Assembly: GCA_009773315.1 (NCBI GenBank)
Contig: WRPE01000004.1
Span: 1 to 64,000, forward strand
Reading direction: 5' to 3'
Origin: Syntrophaceae bacterium
GTDB lineage: Bacteria > Desulfobacterota > Syntrophia > Syntrophales > Smithellaceae
DNA: 64,000 bases
The notes under the pieces were generated by a model that saw only the letters and a list, made by a program, of their open reading frames with translations, had not been told where the DNA came from and made no database searches. Position 1 is the first letter of the stretch. Each line of letters opens with the position of its first letter. Below, piece by piece: positions 1 to 8,217 of the stretch. A program made the translations under genes and the position numbers.

Positions 1-1
1 T

Positions 2-175
2 CCGCAGGGTTCTCTTTTTGTCATGGGCGATAATCGCGATCATAGCCTGGACAGCCGCTTCTGGGGATTTGTCGATTTGAAGGACGTTCAGGGCAAGGCA
101 TTCATTATTTACTGGTCATGGGATGCAGAAGAAAAGAATGTCCGTTGGGACCGCCTGGCTAAACTGATCAAATAA
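2..175 (+). CDS. lepB: Signal peptidase I, C-terminal fragment (cut by window edge)
   Basis: Only the last 57 codons are inside the window; the gene begins upstream. The fragment carries the S26-family box GDNRDHSLDSRFWG (residues 9-22 of the fragment), which belongs to the conserved C-terminal region of leader peptidases, and ends in WDRLAKLIK before a TAA. Signal peptidase I is a membrane-anchored Ser/Lys protease that removes signal peptides from exported proteins on the outer face of the inner membrane. The catalytic Ser and Lys lie outside the window, so activity cannot be judged. No terminator hairpin is evident directly after the stop. Confidence 0.9.
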   Translation, partial: PQGSLFVMGDNRDHSLDSRFWGFVDLKDVQGKAFIIYWSWDAEEKNVRWDRLAKLIK

Positions 176-459
176 CGGCGGGGGATCATAATATGAACAC
201 GTTAGGACGGAGTGCAGGGCAGCGAATCCATAAAAAGCTGGCTATTTGTTTCACCTACAAAGTGTAAAGGAAGAAATTTTTCGGCAGCATTGATTTTGGG
301 CGGAGCCGTCATTTCTGAATAAGAGTTGAACAAAAATGTTGACAGAAGGTAAAAACAAAGGCAGATTAACAAACATAACGTGAAGTGATTCTTTATCTTT
401 ATCCCGATTCTTCACTTCAAAAATTTGACCAAATAATGCAATATTTGTGGAGTCATGAC

Positions 460-1269
460 ATGAAAAAAATAGGAATATTGATCTGTGTATTGCTGTTAAC
501 TAGCTGCGCAGCAGGTAGCTGGATCAGCAAAAATCCCCAGCAGCTTCACAAGCCAGAAAAAAGAAGCAAAACAGGCACGATAGATCGATTATTTTATGAG
601 AAAAATTACAAAATAGGTGAGAAAATAACAGCATTTGTAGGGCAGGAAATCATTAGAGTGAAATCCTTTAATGAAAAAACGGCAATATTTTCTTCTGTAA
701 AAAATGTAGAAAAGATTGCGCGATCAAAAAAATCAATGGATATCCATGCAAAATATAATTGGACAGATTACCATATAAAAAGCGAGGCAAATAAAGAATA
801 TCAAATTGATAAGACTATTAATATAGGCACTCAAAGATTCAATTTGATTGAATTGAATGATGATAAAAGAAGTAAATGGGGTATATTAATAGATGACGAA
901 GGAGCGGTATACAATAAAGCGATATATAGCATTTACCATGAGCTGCTGTTTTATCCATCATATATATCCGTAAGTCCCGTTGTGTTTGAAATATCTAAAA
1001 AGGTAGAGGGAGAAGCAGAAGAAAGAGAGATTGAAGGAATCATTCCTGGAATGTCCATGGAGTTGATTTATTCAGGCAAAAACGATGTATCCCTAAACGC
1101 CACATATAAAGAATATACACCCGATAATATGGCGAGGCCCGCTTTTTTTCAAAACATTACTTATCGAGCGGATGTACAGCAATTAAGGTTTAAAAACTTC
1201 GTGATCAAATTGCACGATGTTTCGAACGAAAAGATCACCTACACCGTTCTTGAGGATGGATTAAAATAA
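460..1269 (+). CDS. Putative lipoprotein of unknown function
   Basis: This is a 269-residue protein with a lipoprotein signal: MKK, a short hydrophobic stretch, then the lipobox LTSC with the lipidated Cys near residue 16. The start at 460 is preferred over the in-frame ATG at 385 because it places the signal at the very N-terminus and has a GTGGAG sequence 8 bases upstream. The mature part is rich in Lys, Ile and Asn, beta-strand-like and without a motif I recognise. The DNA is clearly more AT-rich than the metabolic genes further on. The 284 bases before it hold no other gene; a TTGACA at 339-344 could belong to a promoter but its -10 partner is poor. Confidence 0.7.
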   Translation: MKKIGILICVLLLTSCAAGSWISKNPQQLHKPEKRSKTGTIDRLFYEKNYKIGEKITAFVGQEIIRVKSFNEKTAIFSSVKNVEKIARSKKSMDIHAKYNWTDYHIKSEANKEYQIDKTINIGTQRFNLIELNDDKRSKWGILIDDEGAVYNKAIYSIYHELLFYPSYISVSPVVFEISKKVEGEAEEREIEGIIPGMSMELIYSGKNDVSLNATYKEYTPDNMARPAFFQNITYRADVQQLRFKNFVIKLHDVSNEKITYTVLEDGLK

Positions 1270-1378
1270 TAAAAAGTCACCCGTTTATGCATATAGATTC
1301 CTGTATTGATCAGACGCGAGTTTGAACAAAGTTGTCAATTTCTTTGTGACAGCCAAAACGAAACTTTTGATCTAAAAT

Positions 1379-1948
1379 TTATTTTACTTGCACTTCTTGA
1401 AAGAAGTTTTTGACAATAGATTCATACATTGATTCTATCGCGCTTGCAACTATTCGGTTGGTATCGTACTTCGTTGCGCCGCTTTGTTTTGAGTGTGCAG
1501 TCCCGTTTGAACGCTTTAAGATTTTACCTTGTGCATCAAGAAGTCGTACTTTATAGGTGATTTGGCAGCTTTGCACTGCCGTTTTGAGGCCATATGATCC
1601 TTCTGCGCTTAAACTAACCAGCGTTCGGACAGGGGTCGCCTCGTATATCCTAAAAATTATTTGTGCTTTATCTTTTGTGGTAACAATATTAAACTCACTG
1701 AAGGTATTCATAAATCCATTTGCCAGCGATGATCGCCAGCTGGAGATCTCCAATGGTTTTAGGTCTGAATGATATTCCCAAAATGTATCTTGAACACTCT
1801 CATCGATTTCCAAAAATATCCTCTCCTTTATGGGGTTAATAATATCAACATTTGGAGTTGGGTTTACCTCTGCCATGTAGATGTACCGCATTCCACCACA
1901 AGCTGATAATAACAATAAGCATGCGAATACTAAAAAAGCCTTTTTCAT
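1379..1948 (-). CDS. Putative lipoprotein of unknown function
   Basis: This 189-residue protein starts MKKAFLVFACLLLLSACGG, a textbook lipoprotein signal with lipobox LSAC and the lipidated Cys at 17. The remainder shows alternating hydrophobic strands (around 45-60 and 95-140) and a C-terminal helix (about 160-185), a layout seen in small outer-membrane auxiliary lipoproteins such as the YajG or ABC-transport auxiliary types. That resemblance is structural impression only. It converges with the upstream plus-strand lipoprotein, leaving 109 bases between the stops. The 250 bases upstream of its start (1949-2199) hold no gene I can support. Confidence 0.65.
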   Translation of the reverse strand: MKKAFLVFACLLLLSACGGMRYIYMAEVNPTPNVDIINPIKERIFLEIDESVQDTFWEYHSDLKPLEISSWRSSLANGFMNTFSEFNIVTTKDKAQIIFRIYEATPVRTLVSLSAEGSYGLKTAVQSCQITYKVRLLDAQGKILKRSNGTAHSKQSGATKYDTNRIVASAIESMYESIVKNFFQEVQVK

Positions 1949-2199
1949 TTTAATCTCCTTCGGGACAGAGTTTGTATCATTCGTAATAAGATCAATTATC
2001 TTTTCTGAAAAGTATCTCTCTGCGTGATTTTCGCTGAGCTGAGCATTGAATCAAATCTATCACCAACTTTTATCCTGATTATTGAAGATGTCAAATGAAA
2101 ATTCTCATTGCGCTTTTTGTTTCACCTAAAATCCAAAATAATCAATTTTAAAATCATGCCACTAGCATGAGGAGCCGTTACCCTTTAATTTGACTTATC

Positions 2200-2448
2200 T
2201 CACGACCCGATAGCCCGACGTTTGCCGCTGCCCGGAATCTTTTTAAGCTGTATTACTAAACGAAGCGCTTCGTTCACCGCTTCATCATTTGGGAAATCTT
2301 CTGCCACGTCAGGCGATAGCAAAACCAGGTTTGTCCCTTGCGCATAACGCTTTGCGTATTTTCCTCGCACACCTTCTTTGAGCAGGGATGAAAGATCGTA
2401 TTCGGGATGCAGTTCGTCATTTTTCCCGTCTATGGATTTCGTTTTCAT
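2200..2448 (-). CDS. Antitoxin of a BrnT/BrnA-type pair, orphaned
   Basis: This 82-residue protein has the segment YDLSSLLKEGVRGKYAKRYAQG followed by a stretch ending in NEALRLVIQL, a layout typical of the small antitoxin-like proteins encoded immediately after DUF497 (BrnT) toxins. The ATG at 2448 is chosen because AAGGAG lies about 10 bases upstream; the in-frame GTG at 2457 would sit on the ribosome site. Its 5' end overlaps, in another frame, the 3' end of a BrnT-like reading frame on the same strand (2417-2560), exactly the arrangement of brnT-brnA operons. Because the toxin frame is only a C-terminal remnant, this antitoxin appears orphaned. BrnA-type antitoxins normally bind their toxin and repress their own promoter. 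Confidence 0.6.
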   Translation of the reverse strand: MKTKSIDGKNDELHPEYDLSSLLKEGVRGKYAKRYAQGTNLVLLSPDVAEDFPNDEAVNEALRLVIQLKKIPGSGKRRAIGS

Positions 2449-2560
2449 AAGCTTCACGCTCCTTTCGAGTCAGTTCCCTTGCACTGATAATACGGGTTCG
2501 ATCTCCCCGGTCTGTGTGGGAAACTGGACTGCCCCCACCTTTTGGAAAAAATATTACGCT
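2417..2560 (-). pseudogene. C-terminal remnant of a BrnT (DUF497) ribonuclease toxin
   Basis: Read on the minus strand, the frame ending at the TGA at 2417-2419 gives VSHTDRGDRTRIISAREL followed by TRKEREAYENEI. This is the diagnostic C-terminal half of BrnT-family toxins (the strand-turn-strand HTxRGDRxRIISAR and the basic/acidic helix). The frame is open for only about 48 codons before a TAG, and the residues before VSHTD (KGGGSP) already diverge from the family. The N-terminal half, including the FEWDxxK and KHGVSF motifs, was not found in any minus-strand frame up to 2680. It overlaps the start of the downstream antitoxin. I read this as a toxin gene truncated at its 5' end, so no functional toxin is expected. 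Confidence 0.6.
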
Positions 2561-2633
2561 CTATTTCCATGCGAAATCAAGCATTTTCTTCAAGGCCGGT
2601 ATTTCGTGTAGTAGGAAGAAATCTGTACATTAG

Positions 2634-3224
2634 GTTTATAAACCTCAGCATCAAGTCATTCACACTTTAATTGAGGCGATGGAGAAACAAAAGGTCTGCA
2701 AACTAACCTATCAGGGCCTCGATGCACCCAAGCCAAAGATTTTCCATATCAAGCCGCTGAAGCTCTTTTCTTATCACGATGCGATCTATCTTCATGCGCA
2801 GAAGGCGAAGGAACCTGGTAAGGCTTACCGCTCACCCAAATTCGATCCTCTGCTGGCAGTTCATCGAATGCGGGCGGCTGAATTGACGGACATCGCCTTC
2901 GAGCCGCCTGCGAATTTTGATTTTGAAAAAGTTTTCAACAGCAATTTCGGAGTCATGAAGGATGACGTGTTTACGGCGGAAGTGGAATTCACCGGCTGGT
3001 CTGCCCGCTTTGTGGCGGAGCGTACCTGGGGCGCCGATCAAAAAATCAAAAGCAAAGACGACAACAGGATTATCCTGACTTTCACGGCTTCTTCAGAGTC
3101 GGAACTTATATCCTGCCTTCTTTCCTTCGGCGATGAGGCGCGGTTAATCAAACCGAAATGGCTGGTCAAGGAAATGAAATTGAAAATTTTCAATCTGGCA
3201 AAGTGCTATAGTATGGTTGAATAA
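2634..3224 (+). pseudogene. WYL-domain transcriptional regulator, N-terminus missing
   Basis: The ATG at 2679 would give a 181-residue protein, but recognisable family sequence continues upstream of it in frame (HQVIHTLIEAMEKQKVC) back to a TAG at 2631-2633, so the ATG is internal. The product corresponds to the WYL ligand-sensing domain and C-terminal WCX part of YafY/PafC-type regulators: KPKIFHIKPLKLFSYHDAIYLHA and later a Trp-Leu-Val C-terminal helix. The usual N-terminal DeoR/HTH DNA-binding domain of about 60-100 residues is absent. Full-length relatives are typically about 320 residues. The break lies within roughly 70 bases of the break in the divergent brnT remnant, suggesting one deletion removed both 5' ends. 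Confidence 0.6.
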
Positions 3225-3379
3225 TATGTTCGTAAAAAGTCTTTCCGTTACACACACTTTCAAGATAATCGTCATTCGTTTCCGATTGTAATGATGCATA
3301 ACCGGACTGAACGGGAAGAACAACAGCAGGAAGACATGCTCAAGCGCTATTCTTAATGGGGTTGCCTCTATATCAAACT

Positions 3380-3415
3380 AAAAAGCCGGCTGGAGATGTA
3401 TCCAGCCGGCTTTTT
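3380..3415. terminator. Bidirectional rho-independent terminator
   Basis: A perfect 15-bp stem (3380-3394 with 3401-3415) closes a 6-base loop; the stem begins with five A and ends with five T, so it has a U-tract in both directions. It lies between the truncated WYL gene (plus strand) and the acyl-CoA synthetase ending at 3494 (minus strand) and can serve both. Confidence 0.9.
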
Positions 3416-3493
3416 CATTCTTACCTTCGGCCTTCGGTCTCGTGTCCCCTCGTGTGGCCTTCAGGCCATCAGGGGATCGGCCTACAGTCTATT

Positions 3494-5395
3494 TTACTTC
3501 TTTCCGTAACCAATCGCCTTGGCCGATTCCGCAATGGCCGGCAGAACCGCCGGATCGTCGATGGTGGATGGAACAATATAATCCTTGCCGTCCACGATTT
3601 TGCGCATGGTACTGCGCAGGATCTTACCGGAACGGGTCTTGGGCAGCGCCTTGACCACGGCGGCTTCCTTGAAGCAGGCGAGTGCGCCCAGGTCCTGCCG
3701 CACCATCTTCACCAGCTCCGCAATGATGTCTTCAGGTTTGCGATCCACGCCGGCTTTCAAAACAACAAAACCTACCGGCACCTGGCCTTTGAGTTGGTCG
3801 TCCGCGCCCAGAACGGCGCATTCCGCGACGTCCTTGTGTTTGGAAACGATTTCTTCCATCGATCCTGTGGAAAGTCTGTGGCCGGCCACATTGATTACGT
3901 CGTCAATGCGTCCCATAATGTAAACGTACCCGTCCAGATCGAAGCGGCCGCCGTCTCCGGTAACATAATAGCCGGGTCTTTCGGTAACATATTCCAGATA
4001 GCGCTTGTCGTCTTTCCACAGCGTGGGCAGACAGCCCGGAGGCAGGGGCAGTTGAATCACAACAGCGCCTTCCTGTCCATTGGGCAGAGGTTTGCCGTCG
4101 AGATCCTGAATCTGAATGTTATAGCCGGGCACCGGTTTGGTGGGCGATCCGGCCTTGATCGGGAAAGGTTCAATGCCCATGCAGTTCGCGGCTATCGGCC
4201 AGCCGGTTTCGGTCTGCCACCAGTGATCGACAACAGGAATCTTCAGCATGTCACTCGCCCAGTGATACGTGTCGGGATCGAGCCGTTCACCCGCCAGAAA
4301 CAAATATCTCAGACAAGCAATATTGTATTTTTTCAGATAATCTCCGTTGGGGTCTTCCTTTTTAATGGCGCGAAACGCCGTCGGTGCGGTAAATAGAATG
4401 GACACGCCATGTTGGGAAATAACCCTCCAGAAAGCGCCGGGATCGGGAGTTCCCACGGGCTTGCCCTCATATAGAATCGTGGTGCAGCCATAAAGCAGCG
4501 GCGCATACACAATATAGGAGTGGCCGACAACCCAGCCGACGTCGGAGGCAGCCCAGAAAACTTCGCCAGGACGGATGTCGTAGATGTATTTCATCGACCA
4601 TTTCAGAGCGACGGCGTGGCCGCCGTTGTCGCGCAGGACGCCTTTGGGTTTGCCGGTTGTACCGGATGTGTAAAGAATATAGAGTGGATCTGTTGCAGCA
4701 ACCGGAACGCAGGGGGCAGCCTTGGCCCCTTTGACCAAATCTTCCCAGTCCAGATCACGTCCCGCCGTCAACTCGGCCTTCACCTGCGGGCGTTGATAAA
4801 TGACACACTTTTGAGGTTTGTGCGTGGCGATCTTAATCGCCTCGTCCAGAAGCGGTTTGTAGGCGAGAACCTTTTTGCCTTCTATGCCGCAGGAAGCGGA
4901 AATCATGACTTTGGGTTTGGCATCGTCAATCCGGATGGCCAGTTCATTGGGCGCAAATCCGCCGAAAACGACGGAATGCACGGCGCCAATGCGCGCGCAG
5001 GCGAGCATCGCCACCACGGCTTCCGGAATCATCGGCATATAGATAATCACCGTGTCGCCTTTCGTGACGCCTAAACCGGCCATTGCCCCGGCGAATTTTG
5101 CAACGAAGTCGAGGAGTTCTCCATAGGTGATCTTTTTGATGGTATCGGTGACGGGACTGTCGTAAATAATGGCGACTTGGTCTTTTCTGCCTGACTCCAC
5201 CTGATAGTCAAGCGCGTTGTAACAGGTATTGAGTTCGCCGCCGGCAAACCAGCGATAAAAAGGTTTATTGCCGTCGTCAAGAACTTTATCCCATTTTTTC
5301 GTCCACTGAATTGCTTCGGCTGCTTTACCCCAGAAAACATCGGGCTGGTTGATCGACTGCTCATACGCATCTCTGTATTTCAACAAATCAGACAT
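3494..5395 (-). CDS. prpE: Propionyl-CoA/acetyl-CoA synthetase (AMP-forming), PrpE/ACSS3-like
   Basis: This 633-residue member of the ANL adenylating family forms an acyl-AMP from ATP and a short-chain acid, then the CoA thioester. It has the N-terminal ACAS segment, the P-loop-like YTSGTTGKPKG near residue 250, WWQTETGW, the YVTGDGG hinge region and the C-terminal lysine motif PKTRSGKILR, where acetylation of Lys inactivates relatives. SASCGIE and the DNGGH following the P-loop point to the propionyl-CoA synthetase side of the family rather than classical Acs. The ATG at 5395 is preferred because AAAGGAGG sits just upstream. It follows a SLOG-like gene on the same strand by 30 bases and ends at a strong terminator. 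Substrate choice between acetate and propionate cannot be settled by eye. Confidence 0.85.
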   Translation of the reverse strand: MSDLLKYRDAYEQSINQPDVFWGKAAEAIQWTKKWDKVLDDGNKPFYRWFAGGELNTCYNALDYQVESGRKDQVAIIYDSPVTDTIKKITYGELLDFVAKFAGAMAGLGVTKGDTVIIYMPMIPEAVVAMLACARIGAVHSVVFGGFAPNELAIRIDDAKPKVMISASCGIEGKKVLAYKPLLDEAIKIATHKPQKCVIYQRPQVKAELTAGRDLDWEDLVKGAKAAPCVPVAATDPLYILYTSGTTGKPKGVLRDNGGHAVALKWSMKYIYDIRPGEVFWAASDVGWVVGHSYIVYAPLLYGCTTILYEGKPVGTPDPGAFWRVISQHGVSILFTAPTAFRAIKKEDPNGDYLKKYNIACLRYLFLAGERLDPDTYHWASDMLKIPVVDHWWQTETGWPIAANCMGIEPFPIKAGSPTKPVPGYNIQIQDLDGKPLPNGQEGAVVIQLPLPPGCLPTLWKDDKRYLEYVTERPGYYVTGDGGRFDLDGYVYIMGRIDDVINVAGHRLSTGSMEEIVSKHKDVAECAVLGADDQLKGQVPVGFVVLKAGVDRKPEDIIAELVKMVRQDLGALACFKEAAVVKALPKTRSGKILRSTMRKIVDGKDYIVPSTIDDPAVLPAIAESAKAIGYGKK

Positions 5396-5425
5396 ACCTC
5401 CTCCTTTTATCATATGAAATTTTTT

Positions 5426-5983
5426 TTAAGCAAAAGATTTCTGAAACAAATCCTGGATAGCCTTTTTACCGTTTTCTTCCAGAAAGCGCGTGCCACCGCC
5501 GGCAAAATGCACATACGTGATAATCGGTTCATCGCCTTTTTTTCGTTCGACCCAGGTAAGCTTATTCCAGGTGAACCAGGCATTTTTTTTCTGATCAAAA
5601 ACGTGCAGCGGCTTGTTGCAGATTTTGCTGAATTCCGTGCCCCAGCCTGTGCCGCCCTTGACGGTTTTGTCCGGCAGAATTTCGCCGATGATAAAGACTT
5701 CCTGCCCGTTGTTAATCTGATACCAGATCGTTTGCAGAATTTTACGGAAAGTCGCGTTGTCCGTATAGCGGCGGTTCATCAGGCGGGAAATATATTCCAG
5801 CGATACGTCGCCATTTTTTAGTTCTTCGTGATTAAGCACTCTTAAGCCCCGATGGCGAATGATAGTATGACCTTCAAAAGTGAAGTTCACTTCCTCTATG
5901 CCCAAGTGCTCGGCGTTGGCTCCGAATTCCGCTTCCGCGCCCTGCGCTCCGCCGCTGAATAAAATACAATCCTCTTTCTTCAT
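5426..5983 (-). CDS. SLOG-like nucleotide-binding protein of unknown function
   Basis: This 185-residue protein opens with a hydrophobic strand and a glycine-rich loop, CILFSGGAQGAEAEFG, resembling the SGG.xGAD loop of SLOG/lysine-decarboxylase-like Rossmann proteins (DprA, YpsA, LDcluster families), which bind nucleotides or nucleotide-derived signals. Later segments include QTIWYQI, EVFIIGEI, GGTGWGTEF and a C-terminal VHFAGGGTRFLEENGKKAI. The GGTGWGTEF loop fits a phosphate-binding turn. It is the first gene of a probable two-gene operon with the acyl-CoA synthetase (30 bases apart). Function is unknown; a link to CoA or adenylate metabolism is inferred from position only. Confidence 0.5.
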   Translation of the reverse strand: MKKEDCILFSGGAQGAEAEFGANAEHLGIEEVNFTFEGHTIIRHRGLRVLNHEELKNGDVSLEYISRLMNRRYTDNATFRKILQTIWYQINNGQEVFIIGEILPDKTVKGGTGWGTEFSKICNKPLHVFDQKKNAWFTWNKLTWVERKKGDEPIITYVHFAGGGTRFLEENGKKAIQDLFQKSFA

Positions 5984-6168
5984 TTTTTGTTCCTCTTTTC
6001 TATTTCTCTTATTGATGAATTAACCAGAAAATCTATGATGCGAAAAAACAACGATTAGCATGTCCGTGTGCGTTTTTAAGTTGTCCTATAAACAGCTATC
6101 TGTCAAGAGGAAAATTGGTCTGAATAGCGCTATTGTCATGGCGCCGCACATAGGATATACAGGCGGGC

Positions 6169-7254
6169 ATGATCCGAGATGCTGCTAAAATCAAAGATAT
6201 TTTCAGACGTCGGTTGTCAGCCTGGTACAGGCGTCATCAACGTTCCCTTCCCTGGCGAAAGACGAGCGATCCATACCGTATCTGGATTTCGGAAATCATG
6301 CTTCAGCAAACCCAGGTGGATACGGTGATTCCCTATTATCATCGTTTCCTAAAGGCCTTCCCGGACGTTTACGCGCTGGCTGCCGCTCCCTTGCAGGATG
6401 TACTCAAGGCCTGGGAAAATCTGGGGTATTATTCCCGCGCCGGTAATATTCATGCCGCCAGCCACATCATCGTCAATCAGTGGGATGGGCGGATTCCCGA
6501 CACACCCGAAGCAATCAAAACGCTTCCCGGCATCGGCAAGTACTCAGCCGGCGCTATTTTGAGTATTGCTTATGGGCAGGTCCTGCCCGCCGTTGACGGC
6601 AATGTCCGCCGTATTTTGTGCCGTGTTTTTGCCATCCGCAAACCGATGGATGATCCCGGGGAACAAAAGAAACTGCTTGAGCTGGCCGCGGCGCTGGTTC
6701 CCGCCAAACATCCCGGCGACTTTAATCAGGCGCTGATGGATCTGGGGGCAACGATTTGTAAGGCGAAAATCCCCGATTGCTCGAGTTGCCCCATTGCCTC
6801 CATTTGCCTTGCGCGCCTTCTCGATTTACAAAACATTCTACCGATAACCCGGAAGGCTCCAGCCACTCCTCACCGCCAGGCAGCCGCCGCCGTCATCCGC
6901 AATTCAGAAGGCCTGCTGTTGTTTGTAAAGCGGCCGGCCATCGGATTGCTGGCGTCTTTATGGAAATTGCCTGGTGGTTTTATCGACGATATGGAAAATA
7001 TGGAAACCGGATTGCAGCACAGGGTGAAAGAAGAATTGGGTATTAAAATCCGGGTGGGAAATAAACTGGCAATCGTCCATCACGCTTATACTCACTTTCG
7101 CGCAACGCTTCAGGCATACGATTGTCGTTTACTGAAAGGCGTCCCTGAAGCGCTTGCCTGTCAGGAATGGCACTGGGCGTCACCTTCTGATTTAAAGAAG
7201 CTGCCCCTGTCGAAGATCGACCGGATGATTCTGGCGGCTATTGCATCGTGCTGA
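6169..7254 (+). CDS. mutY: A/G-specific adenine DNA glycosylase MutY
   Basis: This 361-residue base-excision enzyme removes adenine mispaired with 8-oxoguanine. The helix-hairpin-helix with LPGIGKYSAGAI, the catalytic region ISEIMLQQTQVDT (active-site Glu in SEIM), the catalytic Asp in AVDGNVRRIL and the 4Fe-4S cluster ligands C-x6-C-x2-C-x5-C (CKAKIPDCSSCPIASIC, about residues 198-214) are all present. The C-terminal third is a NUDIX-like 8-oxoG recognition domain with GGFIDDMEN and EELGI. Length is normal. Gene order gives no operon partner: it diverges from the SLOG gene with about 185 bases between, and a minus-strand flavoprotein follows. Confidence 0.93.
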   Translation: MIRDAAKIKDIFRRRLSAWYRRHQRSLPWRKTSDPYRIWISEIMLQQTQVDTVIPYYHRFLKAFPDVYALAAAPLQDVLKAWENLGYYSRAGNIHAASHIIVNQWDGRIPDTPEAIKTLPGIGKYSAGAILSIAYGQVLPAVDGNVRRILCRVFAIRKPMDDPGEQKKLLELAAALVPAKHPGDFNQALMDLGATICKAKIPDCSSCPIASICLARLLDLQNILPITRKAPATPHRQAAAAVIRNSEGLLLFVKRPAIGLLASLWKLPGGFIDDMENMETGLQHRVKEELGIKIRVGNKLAIVHHAYTHFRATLQAYDCRLLKGVPEALACQEWHWASPSDLKKLPLSKIDRMILAAIASC

Positions 7255-7332
7255 AAGAAGGTTGGAATCCATTGGATTTCTTTTTTCTCGAATCGCGTAA
7301 ATCTTGTACCATAGCGACTCTCTTTTCTTTAT

Positions 7333-7770
7333 TTATGATACCTTTTCAAAGTAAGCATCCGTTATCCCGTCCAAAAGTTGCACCGCCTTTACTTTAACAA
7401 CAATAATTTCCGCGGCAGAATCGGTAAAAAACTCATTTAAATCGGGATGTCGCTCAAGCAGTGCTTTCCGAACAGCCATTCTTCTTTGCTCACCCATTCC
7501 GTCCTGAAAGGTTCCCGTAACGGTCAGCGCTTTGGTTTTGGCCTTTTTGTCTTTGCCGCCCGTCTCTCTGGAATCGATCAGGAGACTGACGGAAGGATTG
7601 GCGGCGAGATTCCGGTATTTTTTTGTATCTTTGTGCGTCGCCATGTAAATTTCACGACAGTCTTCATCCGCCGCATAAGACATCAGCGAACAATGCGGAT
7701 CTCCTTCCGACACGGTGGCCAGAACACATACATGATTTTCCTGAATCAGTTTCTTGATGTCGCCGCGCAT
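7333..7770 (-). CDS. Pyridoxamine 5'-phosphate oxidase-related FMN/F420-type protein
   Basis: The start at 7770 (MRGDIKKLIQENHVC) gives 145 residues with AAAGGAG 8 bases upstream; a longer frame to 7890 is rejected because it lacks a ribosome site. The split-barrel PPOX signature is visible: VLATVSEGDPHCSLMSYAAD, IYMATHKDTKKYRNLAANPSVSLLID, and a beta-strand VTGTFQDG, ending in the characteristic acidic/hydrophobic segment and VQLLDGI. Members bind FMN, F420 or haem, and use varies, so the substrate is unknown. The KTKKYRNL.NPxVS pattern is the flavin-phosphate-binding part. It stands alone between mutY and ywbE. Confidence 0.75.
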   Translation of the reverse strand: MRGDIKKLIQENHVCVLATVSEGDPHCSLMSYAADEDCREIYMATHKDTKKYRNLAANPSVSLLIDSRETGGKDKKAKTKALTVTGTFQDGMGEQRRMAVRKALLERHPDLNEFFTDSAAEIIVVKVKAVQLLDGITDAYFEKVS

Positions 7771-7927
7771 ATCGATGGCTCCTTTCATAATGGGGTAAAA
7801 TATTGGCGGTAAGTGTAACACAAAAGCGTTTAAAAGATTAAGCGGGTTTTTTGCCGTAAACAAGCAAGTTGAATTATTTAAATAAATCATGGTAGCTTCA
7901 TTTAGAATTTATTTGAGGACGTGCTGA

Positions 7928-8119
7928 ATGAATGGAAATAAACGCGCTGATATTAGAGTGGGCGCCCGTGTAAAAGTGGTACAGAAGCAGGATCAACGTA
8001 CAGGCCATATCACCTGCGGCGTTGTGCAGGTTATTCTGACAAAATCGGGCACGCATCCGCACGGGATCAAAGTGCGCCTGGAGGGCGGGATAGTGGGCCG
8101 GGTCAAAGAAATCCTTTGA
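7928..8119 (+). CDS. ywbE: YwbE family protein (DUF2196)
   Basis: This 63-residue protein matches the YwbE family over its whole length: RADIRVGARVKVVQKQDQRTG, GVVQVILTKSGTHPHGIKV and RLEGGIVGRVKEIL. The central QDQRTG and THPHGIKVRL are the hallmark. It is a single small beta-barrel with KOW/SH3-like look. The function is not established; relatives occur in many bacteria as single genes. Its start has GAGGACGTGCTGA upstream with a modest ribosome site. Confidence 0.85.
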   Translation: MNGNKRADIRVGARVKVVQKQDQRTGHITCGVVQVILTKSGTHPHGIKVRLEGGIVGRVKEIL

Positions 8120-8217
8120 TGCGTCACAAGACCAACCCTTGAGAGGTAATTCAGTTCGATTGAGGCTGCGACGGTGTGCTATAAATCATGCTTATGGAAT
8201 CAGGAGGTATTTTCGTT

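Noticed and set aside
3356-4396. Long plus-strand open frame (346 codons) across the end of the acyl-CoA synthetase gene
   Set aside because: It is the antisense of a well-supported synthetase. The product has no recognisable motif, and its start lies in the terminator region.
7254-7332. A rho-independent terminator after mutY (GAATCC...GGATTT followed by CTTTTTTCT)
   Set aside because: The stem is only six base pairs with a three-base loop and one G-T pair; it is too weak to list with confidence.
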